A stretch of 64,000 bases of DNA from Zhouia amylolytica (GCF_900116365.1 NZ_FPAG01000001.1:275924-339923); one strand, 5' to 3'. Counted from the first letter of the stretch, positions 10,301 through 18,325 are shown. Program-made: numbers and translations. Notes: a model not told the origin generated them from the sequence alone.

Positions 10301-11142
10301 ATTCATTTAGCCTGGATATTTGCACAAGGCAAGACACCGATGCGGATGGTGTATACGACCCGTTGGATGCCTGCCCGAATACCCCGGCCAATACCAAAGT
10401 TGATGTTAACGGGTGTCCTGTATTTTCCCTTCCTGCGGACAACTTCAGCTTAAAAACAATCGGTGAAAGCTGTATTAATAATAACGATGGAAACATTATC
10501 ATTTCGGCTAACGAGCCTTTAGATTATACCGCTACCCTTATTGGCACAGGGGTCAATAACAATCTAAGTTTTACCTCCTCTGCTGAATTCAACAATCTTT
10601 CGTCGGGAGATTATCAGTTATGTTTTACAGTAGCCGGTCAGCCTGAATACCAACAATGCTTTGACCTTTCCATTACTCAACCAGCGCCATTGCAGGTGAT
10701 ATCTAAAGTCCTTGCCGAAGAAAAGCTCATAACCTTAACCCTGGAAGGTGCTCCTGTATACAATATTGAACTTAACGGGATTACCACCCAAACCACTTCA
10801 AATACTATTAGCCTAACCTTGGCGAAAGGTAACAATACGATAAAAGTTACCACCAACAAAGATTGTCAAGGCATTTTTGAAGAGATGGTATTTCTGGCGG
10901 GTGAAGCATTAGCCTATCCAAACCCATTTAGAAATGAAATAACTCTTTTTACGGGTAATACCGATGAAGATATTACAGTCACCGTAGCTTCTTTAAACGG
11001 AAGTAAACTCTATAGTGCTAAGCGCAGATCGGACAGCAAGGGTACTATTCCGTTAGATCTTACCTCGCTATCAACCGGGGTATATATTGTTCATCTTTCG
11101 GGAAGTGAAATTAGTACAAGTATTAAAATTGTAAAAGAATGA
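7363..11142 (+). CDS. Secreted reprolysin-family zinc metalloprotease with T9SS sorting domain
   Basis: This is a 1259-aa multidomain exoenzyme. A signal peptide covers residues 1-21, followed by a propeptide to about 195. The M12B/reprolysin-like catalytic domain has the full zinc motif HEIGHQFGATH (344-354). Then come Ig/FN3-like modules (an SVSYYWRVRP-type strand near 825), a proprotein-convertase P-domain (about 866-988) and a thrombospondin type 3-like calcium segment starting DTDADGVYDPLDACPNTP (about 990-1020). The last about 80 residues, from YPNPFRNEITLFTG, form a type A T9SS C-terminal domain ending in SIKIVKE. It is inferred to be secreted or surface-attached and to digest protein. 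It is translationally coupled to the lipoprotein gene after it. Confidence 0.93.
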   Translation: MKKTLLFLFLVCIAYTSNIFAQDDGIWSYKKEVKPETVKSSKNYKAFQLNSGLLKNELINVVNRKHGVRKAAGKIVSFPTQNGSLERFRIYEASVLSAGLQKKYPHIKSYYGISVSNPRTSIRLSLDDFGFHGLIHSEKGISYINPVPEEKDLYYIASKQDFKAHDFMCKTGDEAMAQQLKGQLLNKEEIVNDGLLRTYRIAIASTGEYSNYHINAANVSDGTDEVKRSAVLSAMNTSITRVNEVFERDLAVSMEIVATNDQIIYLDPDTDPFTNDDGDTLIDEIQDVIDTNIGVDNYDIGHVFSTGGGGIASVASVCTSAKARGVTGSANPVGDPFDIDFVAHEIGHQFGATHTFNNSCNNNRSDNTAVEPGSGSTLMAYAGICPPNVQGASDPFFHAVSIAQIWNNITDGVNDCATTVSIGNNAPVITTLNDYTIPKGTAFYLEGTATDTDGDILTYSWEQIDNAVTAQPPASDSEEGPAFRVRSPQFSSKRYFPREADILANNLNPTWEVISSAGREYNFALLVRDNNLNGGQTARDDVKVTADANSGPFLITSQTDNSTITGGDAVGITWDIANTNIAPVNATAVDIFLIIDEDFENLVSLATNTPNDGAENVIFPGDITTSNARILIKPTNNIFFAISTATLQIQQSEFKLDINSLSYEVCKPNDLNFSFTYSTFAGFNETTNFTATDVPAGLNVNFSNSSAVTNGTSIDVTVTGTENLDRGKYSFTINADASSLSKQYPIEINLFDDSFDITNLISPSNAATEIVLNRRFEWEAVENATAYEIEFSEVTDFSTILESSTVSEVNYTPTSLQSGVSYYWRVRPLNNCGTGNYSNTYSFSTITLDCSSNSNTTTRSINSQQPNEITSEINITDDGYLHEMFVNLDITHTYISDLTITLTSPSGTTITLINEVCGDGKNINATFSDEGSSILCGTDPAITGVIKPEEALASFVGEAATGTWILTVSDGYSIDGGSLNSFSLDICTRQDTDADGVYDPLDACPNTPANTKVDVNGCPVFSLPADNFSLKTIGESCINNNDGNIIISANEPLDYTATLIGTGVNNNLSFTSSAEFNNLSSGDYQLCFTVAGQPEYQQCFDLSITQPAPLQVISKVLAEEKLITLTLEGAPVYNIELNGITTQTTSNTISLTLAKGNNTIKVTTNKDCQGIFEEMVFLAGEALAYPNPFRNEITLFTGNTDEDITVTVASLNGSKLYSAKRRSDSKGTIPLDLTSLSTGVYIVHLSGSEISTSIKIVKE

Positions 11143-11822
11143 AATCTAAAGTCTATATATTCGTATTCATACTAATACTAACAGGTTGTGGTGGTAAAGA
11201 TGACCCCCAGCCTCCCGTTGCTGCAGGCTTACTATTTCCGGAAAACAATTCTGAATGTACTGACGGCGTTGACCTCAATTCTACTGAGACTACCATCAAC
11301 TTTAGTTGGGGTGCCTCCAACAATACTAATGAATACCGCTTACAGGTACAAAACTTAAACACTTCGGCCATTCAAACATTTTCAACAACCTCGACCTCAC
11401 AAGAGGTTATGCTCACTAAAGGAATGCCTTATTCCTGGCTTGTTACATCGTTCTCCAACAACTTCCCGGACGAACCAGCCACCAGTAGCACCTGGCGTTT
11501 TTATGCTGCAGGTGATGGTGTTGAAAACTATGCTCCCTTTCCTGCGGAAATAGTGTACCCAAAAGGAGGTTCTACCGTTAGTGCGAACAACAATATTGTA
11601 ACTTTAAAATGGAATGGGAATGATATTGATGACGATATTGCTTCCTACGATGTCTACCTGGATACGAATAGCGAGGCAAGCACTCTATTGGGGAATACAA
11701 TCGCCAAAAGTATTAATACACCTACCTTAGCATTGGAAACTACTTATTATTGGAAAGTAATCTCGAAGGACAGCAAAGGGAATACCTCCGATTCAGGAAT
11801 TTATGAATTCAGACTTCAGTAA
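11139..11822 (+). CDS. FN3-like lipoprotein coupled to the metalloprotease
   Basis: This 227-aa lipoprotein has the lipobox LTGC (cysteine at residue 17) followed by GGKDDPQPP. The rest consists of two beta-sandwich repeats resembling fibronectin type III modules, seen in NEYRLQVQNLN and TTYYWKVISKDSKG. Its ATG overlaps the protease stop in an ATGA arrangement, so the two are co-translated. The protease itself carries a similar YYWRVRP module. It could be a surface accessory, substrate-binding partner or inhibitor of the protease. None of these is shown by the sequence. Confidence 0.85.
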   Translation: MKSKVYIFVFILILTGCGGKDDPQPPVAAGLLFPENNSECTDGVDLNSTETTINFSWGASNNTNEYRLQVQNLNTSAIQTFSTTSTSQEVMLTKGMPYSWLVTSFSNNFPDEPATSSTWRFYAAGDGVENYAPFPAEIVYPKGGSTVSANNNIVTLKWNGNDIDDDIASYDVYLDTNSEASTLLGNTIAKSINTPTLALETTYYWKVISKDSKGNTSDSGIYEFRLQ

Positions 11823-11831
11823 TTACGTATT

Positions 11832-12461
11832 TTACTTACCGTTAAAAGTGTTCATGGTATTATTCATCCCGGCAGTACCGAAAGACTTAATGAGCTCGTA
11901 TGATTTCTCTAATCTTTCAGGCATTTTCGAGAGTTCATCATCACTCCATTCTCCCAGCACATAGTCTACTTGTTTTCCCTTTGAAAACGAATCTCCTATA
12001 CCAAATCTAAATCGCGGATATTTATTGGTATTTAATTCCTGTTGAATGTTCTTTAATCCATTATGCCCACCATCACTTCCTTTGCCTTTAACACGGATGG
12101 TCCCAAAATCAAGATTTATATCATCTGTAATTACCAATATATTTTCTATAGGAATTTTTTCAGTATTCATCCAATACCTAACAGCCTTTCCGCTAAGGTT
12201 CATGTAGGTATTAGGCTTTAAAAACACAAATGTTCTTCCCTTGAACTTAAAGGAAGTAAGGTCACCTAATCTTTTAGTCTCAAACTTTAATGATTCTTTT
12301 TCTGCAAAATAATCCAACACTTTAAAACCAATATTGTGACGTGTATCAGCATACTCAGCACCAATATTTCCTAACCCAACAATCAAAAATTTCTTCATAG
12401 GATCAATTTCTTGTGTAATCGATTTATTTCGACCAAATATAAGATTTAAAAAACCGGACAT
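11832..12461 (-). CDS. pth: Peptidyl-tRNA hydrolase
   Basis: Pth releases tRNA from peptidyl-tRNA that has dropped off ribosomes. The core begins KKFLIVGLGNIGAEYADTRHNIGFKVLDYF, with the catalytic histidine and the asparagine in HNIGF. LKPNTYMNLSG, VITDDINLDFG and GSDGGHNGLKNI follow, all diagnostic. The 209-aa frame includes a 21-residue N-terminal extension (MSGFLNLIFGRNKSI) before the usual start at M22 (ATG at 12396-12398). Such extensions occur in flavobacterial homologues, so the longer form is kept, but either start is possible. It lies downstream of rplY behind a strong terminator. Confidence 0.96.
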   Translation of the reverse strand: MSGFLNLIFGRNKSITQEIDPMKKFLIVGLGNIGAEYADTRHNIGFKVLDYFAEKESLKFETKRLGDLTSFKFKGRTFVFLKPNTYMNLSGKAVRYWMNTEKIPIENILVITDDINLDFGTIRVKGKGSDGGHNGLKNIQQELNTNKYPRFRFGIGDSFSKGKQVDYVLGEWSDDELSKMPERLEKSYELIKSFGTAGMNNTMNTFNGK

Positions 12462-12480
12462 ATTTGAATTTTGAACAAAA

Positions 12481-12513
12481 ATAAAAAAGCATTCGGTATC
12501 AGATACCGAATGC
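12481..12513 (-). terminator. Rho-independent terminator of prs-rplY
   Basis: GCATTCGGTA (12489-12498) and TACCGAATGC (12504-12513) form a 10-bp perfect stem with a 5-nt loop. On the minus strand it is followed by a T run. The same T-rich stretch includes TATTTTTG (12476-12483, minus), which could act as a -7 element for pth. Confidence 0.9.
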
Positions 12514-12546
12514 TCATCACTGTATTAAATAATACAATAGGCTTTA

Positions 12547-13149
12547 TTATTTTTTCGCAGCTTCTTTCTCTGCTTTTGCAGCATCTTGAGCGGCTTTCAT
12601 TGCAGCACGAGATACTCTTACCTGACATACTACAGTGTTGTCCGGGTGCATAAATTTATAATTATCAGCTGCTAGTTGAGTAACATATAATTTATTACCC
12701 ATTTCTAATTCACTGATATTTGCCTCGATAAAATCTGGCAAGTCTGCAGGCAATGATTTTACTTTAAGCTTACGGTTTACTAAACGTAAAACACCACCAG
12801 CCATGATACCAGGAGAGTTACCTACAACTTTTACAGGAATTTCCATAGTTACTTCTTTATCATCTTGTAACTGGTAGAAATCTACGTGTAAAATACTGTC
12901 AGTAACTGGATGAAACTGGATATCCTGCATGATTGCATTTAGTTTCGTCCCATCTTCCAGATCAATTACTACGGTGTGTGCATCCGGAGTATAAACCAAT
13001 TTAGAAAATGCTAATTCATCAGCTGAAAAGTGCAATGGCTTATCCCCTCCGTATACTACGCAAGGTACCTTTCCAGCATTACGTAAGGCTTTAGTAGATA
13101 CTTTGCCCACGCTTTCTCTTTGAGATCCTTTGATTGTAATTGACTTCAT
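12547..13149 (-). CDS. rplY: 50S ribosomal protein L25/general stress protein Ctc
   Basis: This is the long two-domain (Ctc/TL5) form of L25, which binds 5S rRNA. It has the N-terminal [24 protein letters not shown] and VPCVVYGG motifs, the L25 beta-barrel through about residue 95, and the C-terminal TL5 domain ([16 protein letters not shown]). The tail is rich in Ala and Lys. The length is 200 aa. It lies 19 nt after prs on the same strand. The prs-rplY(ctc) pair, often followed by pth, is a widely conserved arrangement, and that order is kept here. Confidence 0.96.
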   Translation of the reverse strand: MKSITIKGSQRESVGKVSTKALRNAGKVPCVVYGGDKPLHFSADELAFSKLVYTPDAHTVVIDLEDGTKLNAIMQDIQFHPVTDSILHVDFYQLQDDKEVTMEIPVKVVGNSPGIMAGGVLRLVNRKLKVKSLPADLPDFIEANISELEMGNKLYVTQLAADNYKFMHPDNTVVCQVRVSRAAMKAAQDAAKAEKEAAKK

Positions 13150-13168
13150 TATATAAAAATTAAATAAT

Positions 13169-14110
13169 TTACATGATAAATTTTGAACTGATAGAAGTAT
13201 TATGGTGTACTCTATGCATTACATCTGCAAAGAGATCAGCACAGCTTAATACTTTTACTTTAGGACTCTGTTGTCTTAACGGAATCGAATCAGAAACTAT
13301 TAATTCAGTTAATTTAGAGTTCTCAATTCTTTCATATGCATTTCCAGAAAGCAAGGCATGTGTCGTAATCGCTCTCACACTTAAGGCTCCTCTTTCTATC
13401 ATCATATCAGCTGCCTTGGTAAGTGTTCCTGCAGTATCAACCATATCATCGATCAGTACTACATTTTTACCTTTAACCTCCCCGATTAGCTCCATGTGCT
13501 CTATTATGTTTGCCTTTTTACGTTGCTTATAACAGATAACCACATCACTTTCCAAGAACTTAGAATATGCATACGCTCTTTTAGAACCTCCCATATCTGG
13601 TGAAGCAATTGTTAGGTTATCAAGCTCCAAACTTCTTAAGTAAGGCAAAAAGAATGTAGATCCGTACAAGTGATCGACAGGCTTCTCGAAGAATCCCTGA
13701 ATCTGATCAGCATGCAAATCCATCGTTATAATTCTGGTTGCTCCGGCAGATTCTAATAGTTTAGCCACAAGTTTTGCACCTATCGGCACGCGAGGCTTAT
13801 CTTTTCTATCTTGTCTTGCCCATCCGAAATATGGCATTACAGCAGTAATATGTCTTGCTGAAGCTCTTTTGGCAGCATCTAATGTTAATAACATCTCCAT
13901 TAGATTCTCACTACTTGGATGAGTTGATCCTACAATAAAGACTCTGGCTCCACGAACCGATTCTTCAAACGACGGTTGAAATTCGCCATCACTAAATCTG
14001 GTATAAGATATCTTACCTAATTCTGTTCCGTACGACTTTGCTATTTTTTCCGCCAATTCTGTACTTTGAGTACAAGCAAAAATTTTAGGATCTGGCACTG
14101 TATATGGCAT
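13169..14110 (-). CDS. prs: Ribose-phosphate pyrophosphokinase (PRPP synthetase)
   Basis: Prs makes phosphoribosyl pyrophosphate from ribose 5-phosphate and ATP, for nucleotide, His and Trp synthesis. The 313-aa protein has the family hallmarks: [16 protein letters not shown], the flexible-loop region [16 protein letters not shown], the divalent-cation site [13 protein letters not shown] and the PRPP loop [14 protein letters not shown]. Length and start are typical. It is transcribed from the promoter at 14164-14194, divergently from tRNA-Leu, and followed by rplY. Confidence 0.98.
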   Translation of the reverse strand: MPYTVPDPKIFACTQSTELAEKIAKSYGTELGKISYTRFSDGEFQPSFEESVRGARVFIVGSTHPSSENLMEMLLTLDAAKRASARHITAVMPYFGWARQDRKDKPRVPIGAKLVAKLLESAGATRIITMDLHADQIQGFFEKPVDHLYGSTFFLPYLRSLELDNLTIASPDMGGSKRAYAYSKFLESDVVICYKQRKKANIIEHMELIGEVKGKNVVLIDDMVDTAGTLTKAADMMIERGALSVRAITTHALLSGNAYERIENSKLTELIVSDSIPLRQQSPKVKVLSCADLFADVMHRVHHNTSISSKFIM

Positions 14111-14163
14111 TCTAACGTATTGTTTAGTAGTTACTTAATTGATGTGTTGCGTTTAATGAGGTG

Positions 14164-14194
14164 CAAATTTAGAAATTTATTCTTAGAGCAAAAG
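14164..14194 (-). promoter_or_regulatory. prs promoter
   Basis: On the minus strand, TTG (14189-14191) is followed after 17 nt by TAAATTTG (14164-14171). This matches the Bacteroidota primary-sigma consensus TTG-N17-23-TAnnTTTG. It lies 54 nt upstream of the prs ATG. Confidence 0.75.
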
Positions 14195-14210
14195 TATAAT
14201 TGTAGATATT

Positions 14211-14244
14211 TTTGTTTTAGAAAAGAAAATATTTTATAGATTTG
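14211..14244 (+). promoter_or_regulatory. tRNA-Leu promoter
   Basis: TTTG (14211-14214) and TAGATTTG (14237-14244) are separated by 22 nt, within the range for Bacteroidota promoters. The -7 element ends 12 nt before the mature tRNA 5' end. The promoter is divergent from prs. Confidence 0.75.
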
Positions 14245-14256
14245 CACTCCGAAATT

Positions 14257-14337
14257 GCCTCGGTGGCGGAACTGGTAGACGCGCACGACTCAAACTCGTG
14301 TTCCTTTGGAGTGTGGGTTCGATTCCCACCCGAGGTA
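14257..14337 (+). tRNA. tRNA-Leu (anticodon CAA)
   Basis: This 81-nt gene folds as a class II tRNA. The acceptor stem is GCCTCGG with CCGAGGT (a G-U first pair), with the discriminator A at 14337. The D-arm holds TGGCGGAACTGGTAGACGC. The anticodon stem CACGA/TCGTG encloses the loop CTCAAAC, so the anticodon is CAA and reads UUG. The variable arm is long, as expected for Leu. The T-arm is TGGGTTCGATTCCCA. No CCA is encoded. It has its own promoter and terminator. Confidence 0.97.
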
Positions 14338-14345
14338 CTTTAAAA

Positions 14346-14373
14346 GCCTGATGACACTTCATCAGGCTTTTTT
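14346..14373 (+). terminator. Terminator of tRNA-Leu
   Basis: GCCTGATGA (14346-14354) pairs with TCATCAGGC (14359-14367) around CACT, followed by TTTTTTA. It starts 9 nt after the tRNA. Confidence 0.93.
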
Positions 14374-14713
14374 ATTTATACATGTTTTTGTCTTGGCACC
14401 GAATATTAATAACTCCCGTTATAACTGAAGTTTCACTTTCACATTGAACAAATATCCTTTAATAAGTATAGAATACCCATGCCTTATCTATGGATTATCC
14501 CTAAGGTATCTATGCCTTTGCACCGGGCCTAGACACCTTAAACCAGGAATATGACAGTCTTAGACATACACTACACCCTTTACGAAAAATGAATACACCC
14601 CTGTCTATCAGCTGTCTCAGTTTATTCAAACTTAAAAAATTTAAAACCCCTTAACAATCTTAACTTTTAAGACACATAAGGATAACAGTAAAGTAAGGAT
14701 TTGATAAAAACTA
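14374..14713. other. Intergenic stretch with no recognisable gene
   Basis: About 340 nt lie between the tRNA-Leu terminator and the first copy of the TonB-receptor-type promoter. I find no open frame with a recognisable product, no second tRNA and no convincing promoter. It looks like non-coding or decayed sequence. Confidence 0.5.
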
Positions 14714-14750
14714 AAATTTACAAATATTAAATAATTATTTCATTTTTGTG
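14714..14750 (+). promoter_or_regulatory. Upstream copy of the TonB-receptor promoter (drives candidate sRNA)
   Basis: This 37-nt segment aligns without gaps to 15068-15104, with about 29 identical positions. The first 13 nt (AAATTTACAAATA) and the last 11 (CATTTTTGTG plus the preceding T) are identical. CATTTTTG (14741-14748) lies where a -7 element is expected, with one mismatch to TAnnTTTG. The copies are 354 bp apart, and the spacing between TTTACAAA and CATTTTTG is the same in both. This copy precedes an orphan terminator rather than a gene. Confidence 0.55.
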
Positions 14751-14754
14751 GTTC

Positions 14755-14967
14755 ATACACTAATAGCAGTATTAGTCGTTTCTAATTTAGAAGATCCTAC
14801 ATAAAGAGGTATCACTAAATATTTAGAATACGCTTCACAGATATTAAAATGAAGCAGTATTATTTAGGGCATGTAAATCACGTCACTCACACTCTTTTTA
14901 CAACCACTGCTCTATATAATAAGACTGCACCAAAGGTCAGTCGGCTCATACCGGCTGGCTTTTTTTT
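14755..14967 (+). ncRNA. Candidate small RNA between tRNA-Leu and the TonB receptor
   Basis: A promoter-like unit (14714-14750) is followed by a 5' hairpin in which ACTAATA (14759-14765) pairs with TATTAGT (14770-14776) around GCAG. An orphan terminator ends the unit at 14936-14967. Together they outline a transcript of about 210 nt with no recognisable coding content; the 71-codon frame inside it runs through the terminator. The 5' end is estimated from the -7 position. It could instead be a prematurely terminated leader of the TonB-receptor mRNA. This is inference from signals only. Confidence 0.45.
14936..14967 (+). terminator. Orphan Rho-independent terminator
   Basis: GTCAGTCGG (14936-14944) pairs with CCGGCTGGC (14951-14959), allowing G-T pairs, around CTCATA, followed by eight T. 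There is no gene upstream on this strand after the tRNA terminator. The arms closely resemble those of the terminator after the TonB-receptor gene (18041-18072). Confidence 0.88.
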
Positions 14968-15013
14968 GCCCATAAATTCTTTCATATTAAAACATTTTAT
15001 ACTCACCAGGATA

Positions 15014-15031
15014 TTAACATTTCTTTTACAT
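15014..15031 (+). promoter_or_regulatory. Pho-box-like direct repeat upstream of the TonB receptor
   Basis: TTAACAT (15014-15020) and TTTACAT (15025-15031) are 7-bp repeats separated by the 4-bp TTCT, giving an 11-bp period. This is the layout of PhoB/PhoP binding sites, and a similar repeat precedes the phosphate porin at 31081-31098. Assignment to a Pho regulator is inference. Confidence 0.35.
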
Positions 15032-15067
15032 ATTAGTAAAACTATGTTGAATATTTGTTAACCTGAT

Positions 15068-15104
15068 AAATTTACAAATAGTAAAATTATAAGTCATTTT
15101 TGTG
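15068..15104 (+). promoter_or_regulatory. TonB-receptor promoter/operator
   Basis: AAATTTACAAATA at 15068-15080 and CATTTTTG at 15095-15102 match the copy at 14714-14750 at the same spacing. The element lies 36 nt before the receptor ATG. Confidence 0.5.
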
Positions 15105-15140
15105 CCGAATTTTAAACTTTACTAACCTTTTAATTCAAAA

Positions 15141-17990
15141 ATGAAAACAATCAAACTAATTAATCTATTTGTATTACTGATCGTATCGTCAGTAAGTTTT
15201 TCCCAGAACGGTAGTGTGAAGGGACGCGTAATGGACGGCAATTTTCCACTTCCCGGGGCCACGGTGCATATCCAGGGCACACAGAAAGGAACTACAACAG
15301 ATTTTGACGGTTATTTTACACTCACCGGAATAAATCAGGACGACCAAGCGTTGGTTGTAAGCTACATTGGATATCAAAAGCAATCCACTACTTTGAATTT
15401 TGGCAGCCAAAAGGTATTGGACCTTGGGAACATCACCTTAACTCCTGAAGCTTCCCAATTAGAGGAGGTTGTTGTACAGGGAACTGCCTCCAGAAGATTA
15501 AGTGAAGCCAAGGCCCTTAACCTTCAAAAAAATGCATTGAGCATAAAAAGTGTAATTGCCTCTGACGGTATAGGAAAACTTCCGGATCGTAATGCTGCTG
15601 AAGCGGTACAGCGTGTACCCGGAGTTTCTATTGAAAGAGATCAGGGTGAGGGGCGGTATGTAGCTGTCAGAGGACTCCCTTCTGAATGGAACGCTACCAC
15701 CATGAACGGCAACCGTATTCCTACCGGAGCTGATGAAGGTGGAAGCAGGGCTACGGCTTTTGATTTTTTTCCAACGGAAATGATCGGATATGTAGAAGTA
15801 TCTAAAGCCTTAACTCCGGATATGGACGCTGATGGCATTGGTGGAAGTGTCAATTTCATCACCAAGACAGCTCCATCTAAATTTACGGTTGATGCCACTT
15901 TAGGTACGGGATATAATGAAAAATCAGGAAAAGGTATATACAGTGGAAATGTTACCATTGGGAACAAGTCGGATTCAGGAAAAACCGGTTTTATTTTAAG
16001 TGTTTCTCAATGGAACAGAAACTGGGCATCAGACAACTTTGAAGCCCGAAGAAGTGGTGATTATGGAGTATATCGCCTGGAGCTAAGAGATTATGTGGGT
16101 GAACGAAAAACTACCGGTGTCAATGGTGCCTTTGAATTTAACCCAAGTAAAAGGGATAAAATTTACACTAAAATAAACTATGGAAAATTATTAGATACTG
16201 AAATTCATTATAAGCACCGGGTACGTTTTGACAAATTCAATGAGACCACGGAAACCGGACGTGTGGAATTACAAAACATTTACAACGACCTCATATTCGA
16301 ATTTATCGGTGCTGAACTTGGGGGTAAACACCTTGGCAACCATGGGGTTTTTGACTGGAGCCTGGCTACCTACAGAAATGAATTTAGCTACGGAAACATT
16401 CCCGACAGGAATAATAACAGTTACTATGTTGTTAAGTTTAATCAAAATGACGTAGGCTTTAACGCGGACCTTATTGAAGACAGAGGAGTTGGTCCAAGAG
16501 CTTACTGGGATTCTGATGGTGGTGCTATGAACTATTTCAGCAATATGTTTGACGTGTATTCGGACCCGAACTTCCAGATGGATCCTACTAAAATGGTATT
16601 TGCTGACCTGGAGTTGTATAAAGTGGGTGTTATGGAACGTGATAATGTAATTGCCAGTGCCAATTACGAATTAACCGCAAATGATCAATTGAAGCTAAAA
16701 TTTGGCGCGAAGTTTAGAGATAAGGACAGAAAGGCCGTATTTGCAGACGAATTTTACGGTTGGTCTGGTAATAATGCTTCACCTACACTTGCTGATTATC
16801 GTGAATTTAACATTGAACAACCCGGAAGGCTGGATTATTTAAATGAATTAAATACTTCGGGAGAATCCTTCAACCAGGTTCTTTCTACGGAAGGCATGAT
16901 TCAATTTTACAAGGATAACTTCTTCAATGGCAACCTTTCTTTGCTTGAAGACGATTCTGAATTATTACGAAACGGTGGTGGTCTTGGAAGGAATTTCAAC
17001 ATCAATGAACAACATGCTTCGGTATATGGTATGGCCACCTATAGCTTTTCTGATAAGCTAACCTTATTAGGAGGACTAAGAGCAACCAATACCAGATCGA
17101 TCATAGACGGGTATCAATTTGATGTAACACCTGAGAATCCTGATGGAATTTTAAGAAAGGTCTCACAAACCAAAAGCTATCTATCGTTACTACCTATGTT
17201 ACATTTAAAATACGTTCCTAATGAGAAAACAAATTTGAGGTTTGCGGTTACCAGAACATTTGCCCGACCTGAATTTGCTTATATGGCTCCAGGAGGTACT
17301 TATATAGCAGCGGACAATGAATTTAAGGGTGGTAATCCGGATCTAAATCCAACCTACTCATTGAATTTCGACCTTATGGGGGAATTTTACTTAGGTAAGT
17401 TAGATGTGATCACTGCAGGAGTTTTCTACAAATCTATTTCGGATCCTATTTTTAATGACACACAACAGGGAACTATAAACGGGATTAGTGGTGTTGAAAT
17501 ATCAAGACCAAGAAACGGAGACAATGCCTGGTTAATGGGTGCAGAGATAAGCGCCAATAAAAAGTTTGACTTTTTACCGGGTTTCCTCAATGGATTTGGG
17601 ATGCAGGCAAACTACACCTTTACCAAGTCTGAATTCACCATTCCAGGCAGGGAGGGAACAACCAGACTTCCAAGACAGGGAGATCATTTAATCAATGCGC
17701 AACTATACTATGAGAAAGGGCGCTTTAATATCAGAGGAGCATACAATTTTAAAGGAGCGTATATAACCGACCATGGCAGTGGCCCTAAGCGTGACGATAT
17801 TTACTATGGCGATTATTCTGCCCTGGATGCGAATGCTTCCTTCAGAATCAGTGATCATTTTACCATTTTCGCTGAAATCAACAATATTCTTAATGAACCA
17901 TTAGAATATTATTACGGGGATTCCAGCAGACCGAGACAAGTAGAATTTCATGGTCTGAGAGGACAGGCAGGAATTAAGTGGAGTTTGTAA
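15141..17990 (+). CDS. TonB-dependent receptor (TIGR01782-like) with CarboxypepD-like N-domain
   Basis: This 949-aa outer-membrane active transporter is energised by TonB-ExbBD. A signal peptide spans residues 1-21. A carboxypeptidase-regulatory-like domain follows (about 25-105, GSVKGRVMDGNFPLPGATV). The plug carries DGIGKLPDRNAAEAVQRVPG, then VAVRGL, and MDADGIGGSVNFITK, the signature of the Xanthomonas/Caulobacter-type receptor group. A 22-strand barrel is expected and ends GQAGIKWSL, with a terminal aromatic-hydrophobic strand. There is no SusD partner. Its position beside phosphoesterase and phosphonatase genes suggests it imports a phosphorus-containing ligand. That substrate is inferred from context only. 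Confidence 0.92.
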   Translation: MKTIKLINLFVLLIVSSVSFSQNGSVKGRVMDGNFPLPGATVHIQGTQKGTTTDFDGYFTLTGINQDDQALVVSYIGYQKQSTTLNFGSQKVLDLGNITLTPEASQLEEVVVQGTASRRLSEAKALNLQKNALSIKSVIASDGIGKLPDRNAAEAVQRVPGVSIERDQGEGRYVAVRGLPSEWNATTMNGNRIPTGADEGGSRATAFDFFPTEMIGYVEVSKALTPDMDADGIGGSVNFITKTAPSKFTVDATLGTGYNEKSGKGIYSGNVTIGNKSDSGKTGFILSVSQWNRNWASDNFEARRSGDYGVYRLELRDYVGERKTTGVNGAFEFNPSKRDKIYTKINYGKLLDTEIHYKHRVRFDKFNETTETGRVELQNIYNDLIFEFIGAELGGKHLGNHGVFDWSLATYRNEFSYGNIPDRNNNSYYVVKFNQNDVGFNADLIEDRGVGPRAYWDSDGGAMNYFSNMFDVYSDPNFQMDPTKMVFADLELYKVGVMERDNVIASANYELTANDQLKLKFGAKFRDKDRKAVFADEFYGWSGNNASPTLADYREFNIEQPGRLDYLNELNTSGESFNQVLSTEGMIQFYKDNFFNGNLSLLEDDSELLRNGGGLGRNFNINEQHASVYGMATYSFSDKLTLLGGLRATNTRSIIDGYQFDVTPENPDGILRKVSQTKSYLSLLPMLHLKYVPNEKTNLRFAVTRTFARPEFAYMAPGGTYIAADNEFKGGNPDLNPTYSLNFDLMGEFYLGKLDVITAGVFYKSISDPIFNDTQQGTINGISGVEISRPRNGDNAWLMGAEISANKKFDFLPGFLNGFGMQANYTFTKSEFTIPGREGTTRLPRQGDHLINAQLYYEKGRFNIRGAYNFKGAYITDHGSGPKRDDIYYGDYSALDANASFRISDHFTIFAEINNILNEPLEYYYGDSSRPRQVEFHGLRGQAGIKWSL

Positions 17991-18040
17991 ATTTCATCAA
18001 TTAACACACATTTAGCATTCATTTTATTCAACCTATAAAA

Positions 18041-18072
18041 AAGTCAGTCGGGAAGATTCCGGCTGACTTTTT
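18041..18072 (+). terminator. Terminator of the TonB-receptor gene
   Basis: AAGTCAGTCGG (18041-18051) pairs with CCGGCTGACTT (18059-18069), with one G-T pair, around GAAGATT, followed by a T run. It lies 50 nt after the stop codon. Confidence 0.9.
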
Positions 18073-18163
18073 CTATGAATAAAATATTCCAACAGTCAAT
18101 TCTTCTAATATTTCCTTAACTATAGTTTTATCTCACCATACATAAATTCCGAATATTAGTCAC

Positions 18164-18226
18164 TATATTTGTTTACTTATATTAAAAATAACATCTTTTA
18201 ATTGCTGTTAATTTTACAAATTGTAA
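18164..18226 (+). promoter_or_regulatory. Promoter/operator region of the phosphoesterase gene
   Basis: TATATTTG (18164-18171) is an exact TAnnTTTG -7 match. Downstream, TTACAA (18214-18219) and TTGTAA (18221-18226) form a perfect inverted repeat around one base, within a TTTACAAAT sequence shared with other upstream regions of this locus. No clear -33 TTG is present. The rest of the gap 18073-18325 holds no gene. Confidence 0.4.
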
Positions 18227-18325
18227 TAAACAAGACTCCTAAACACATTAAACTCAAATGAACATCCTTTGATTTCTTGATGTTGTTAAAATTATATGGA
18301 GGCATGAATTACCTAAACGAATAAC

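Noticed and set aside
8158-10859. Several long antisense frames inside the metalloprotease gene
   Set aside because: They are antisense shadows; the forward frame has a signal peptide, HExxHxxGxxH and a sorting domain, and none of the antisense products has recognisable features.
12471-12653. 60-codon frames on both strands near the rplY terminator
   Set aside because: They cross the terminator hairpin and the end of rplY and are shadows.
14849-15061. 71-codon plus-strand frame upstream of the TonB receptor
   Set aside because: It reads through the strong terminator at 14936-14967 and looks like translated non-coding sequence.
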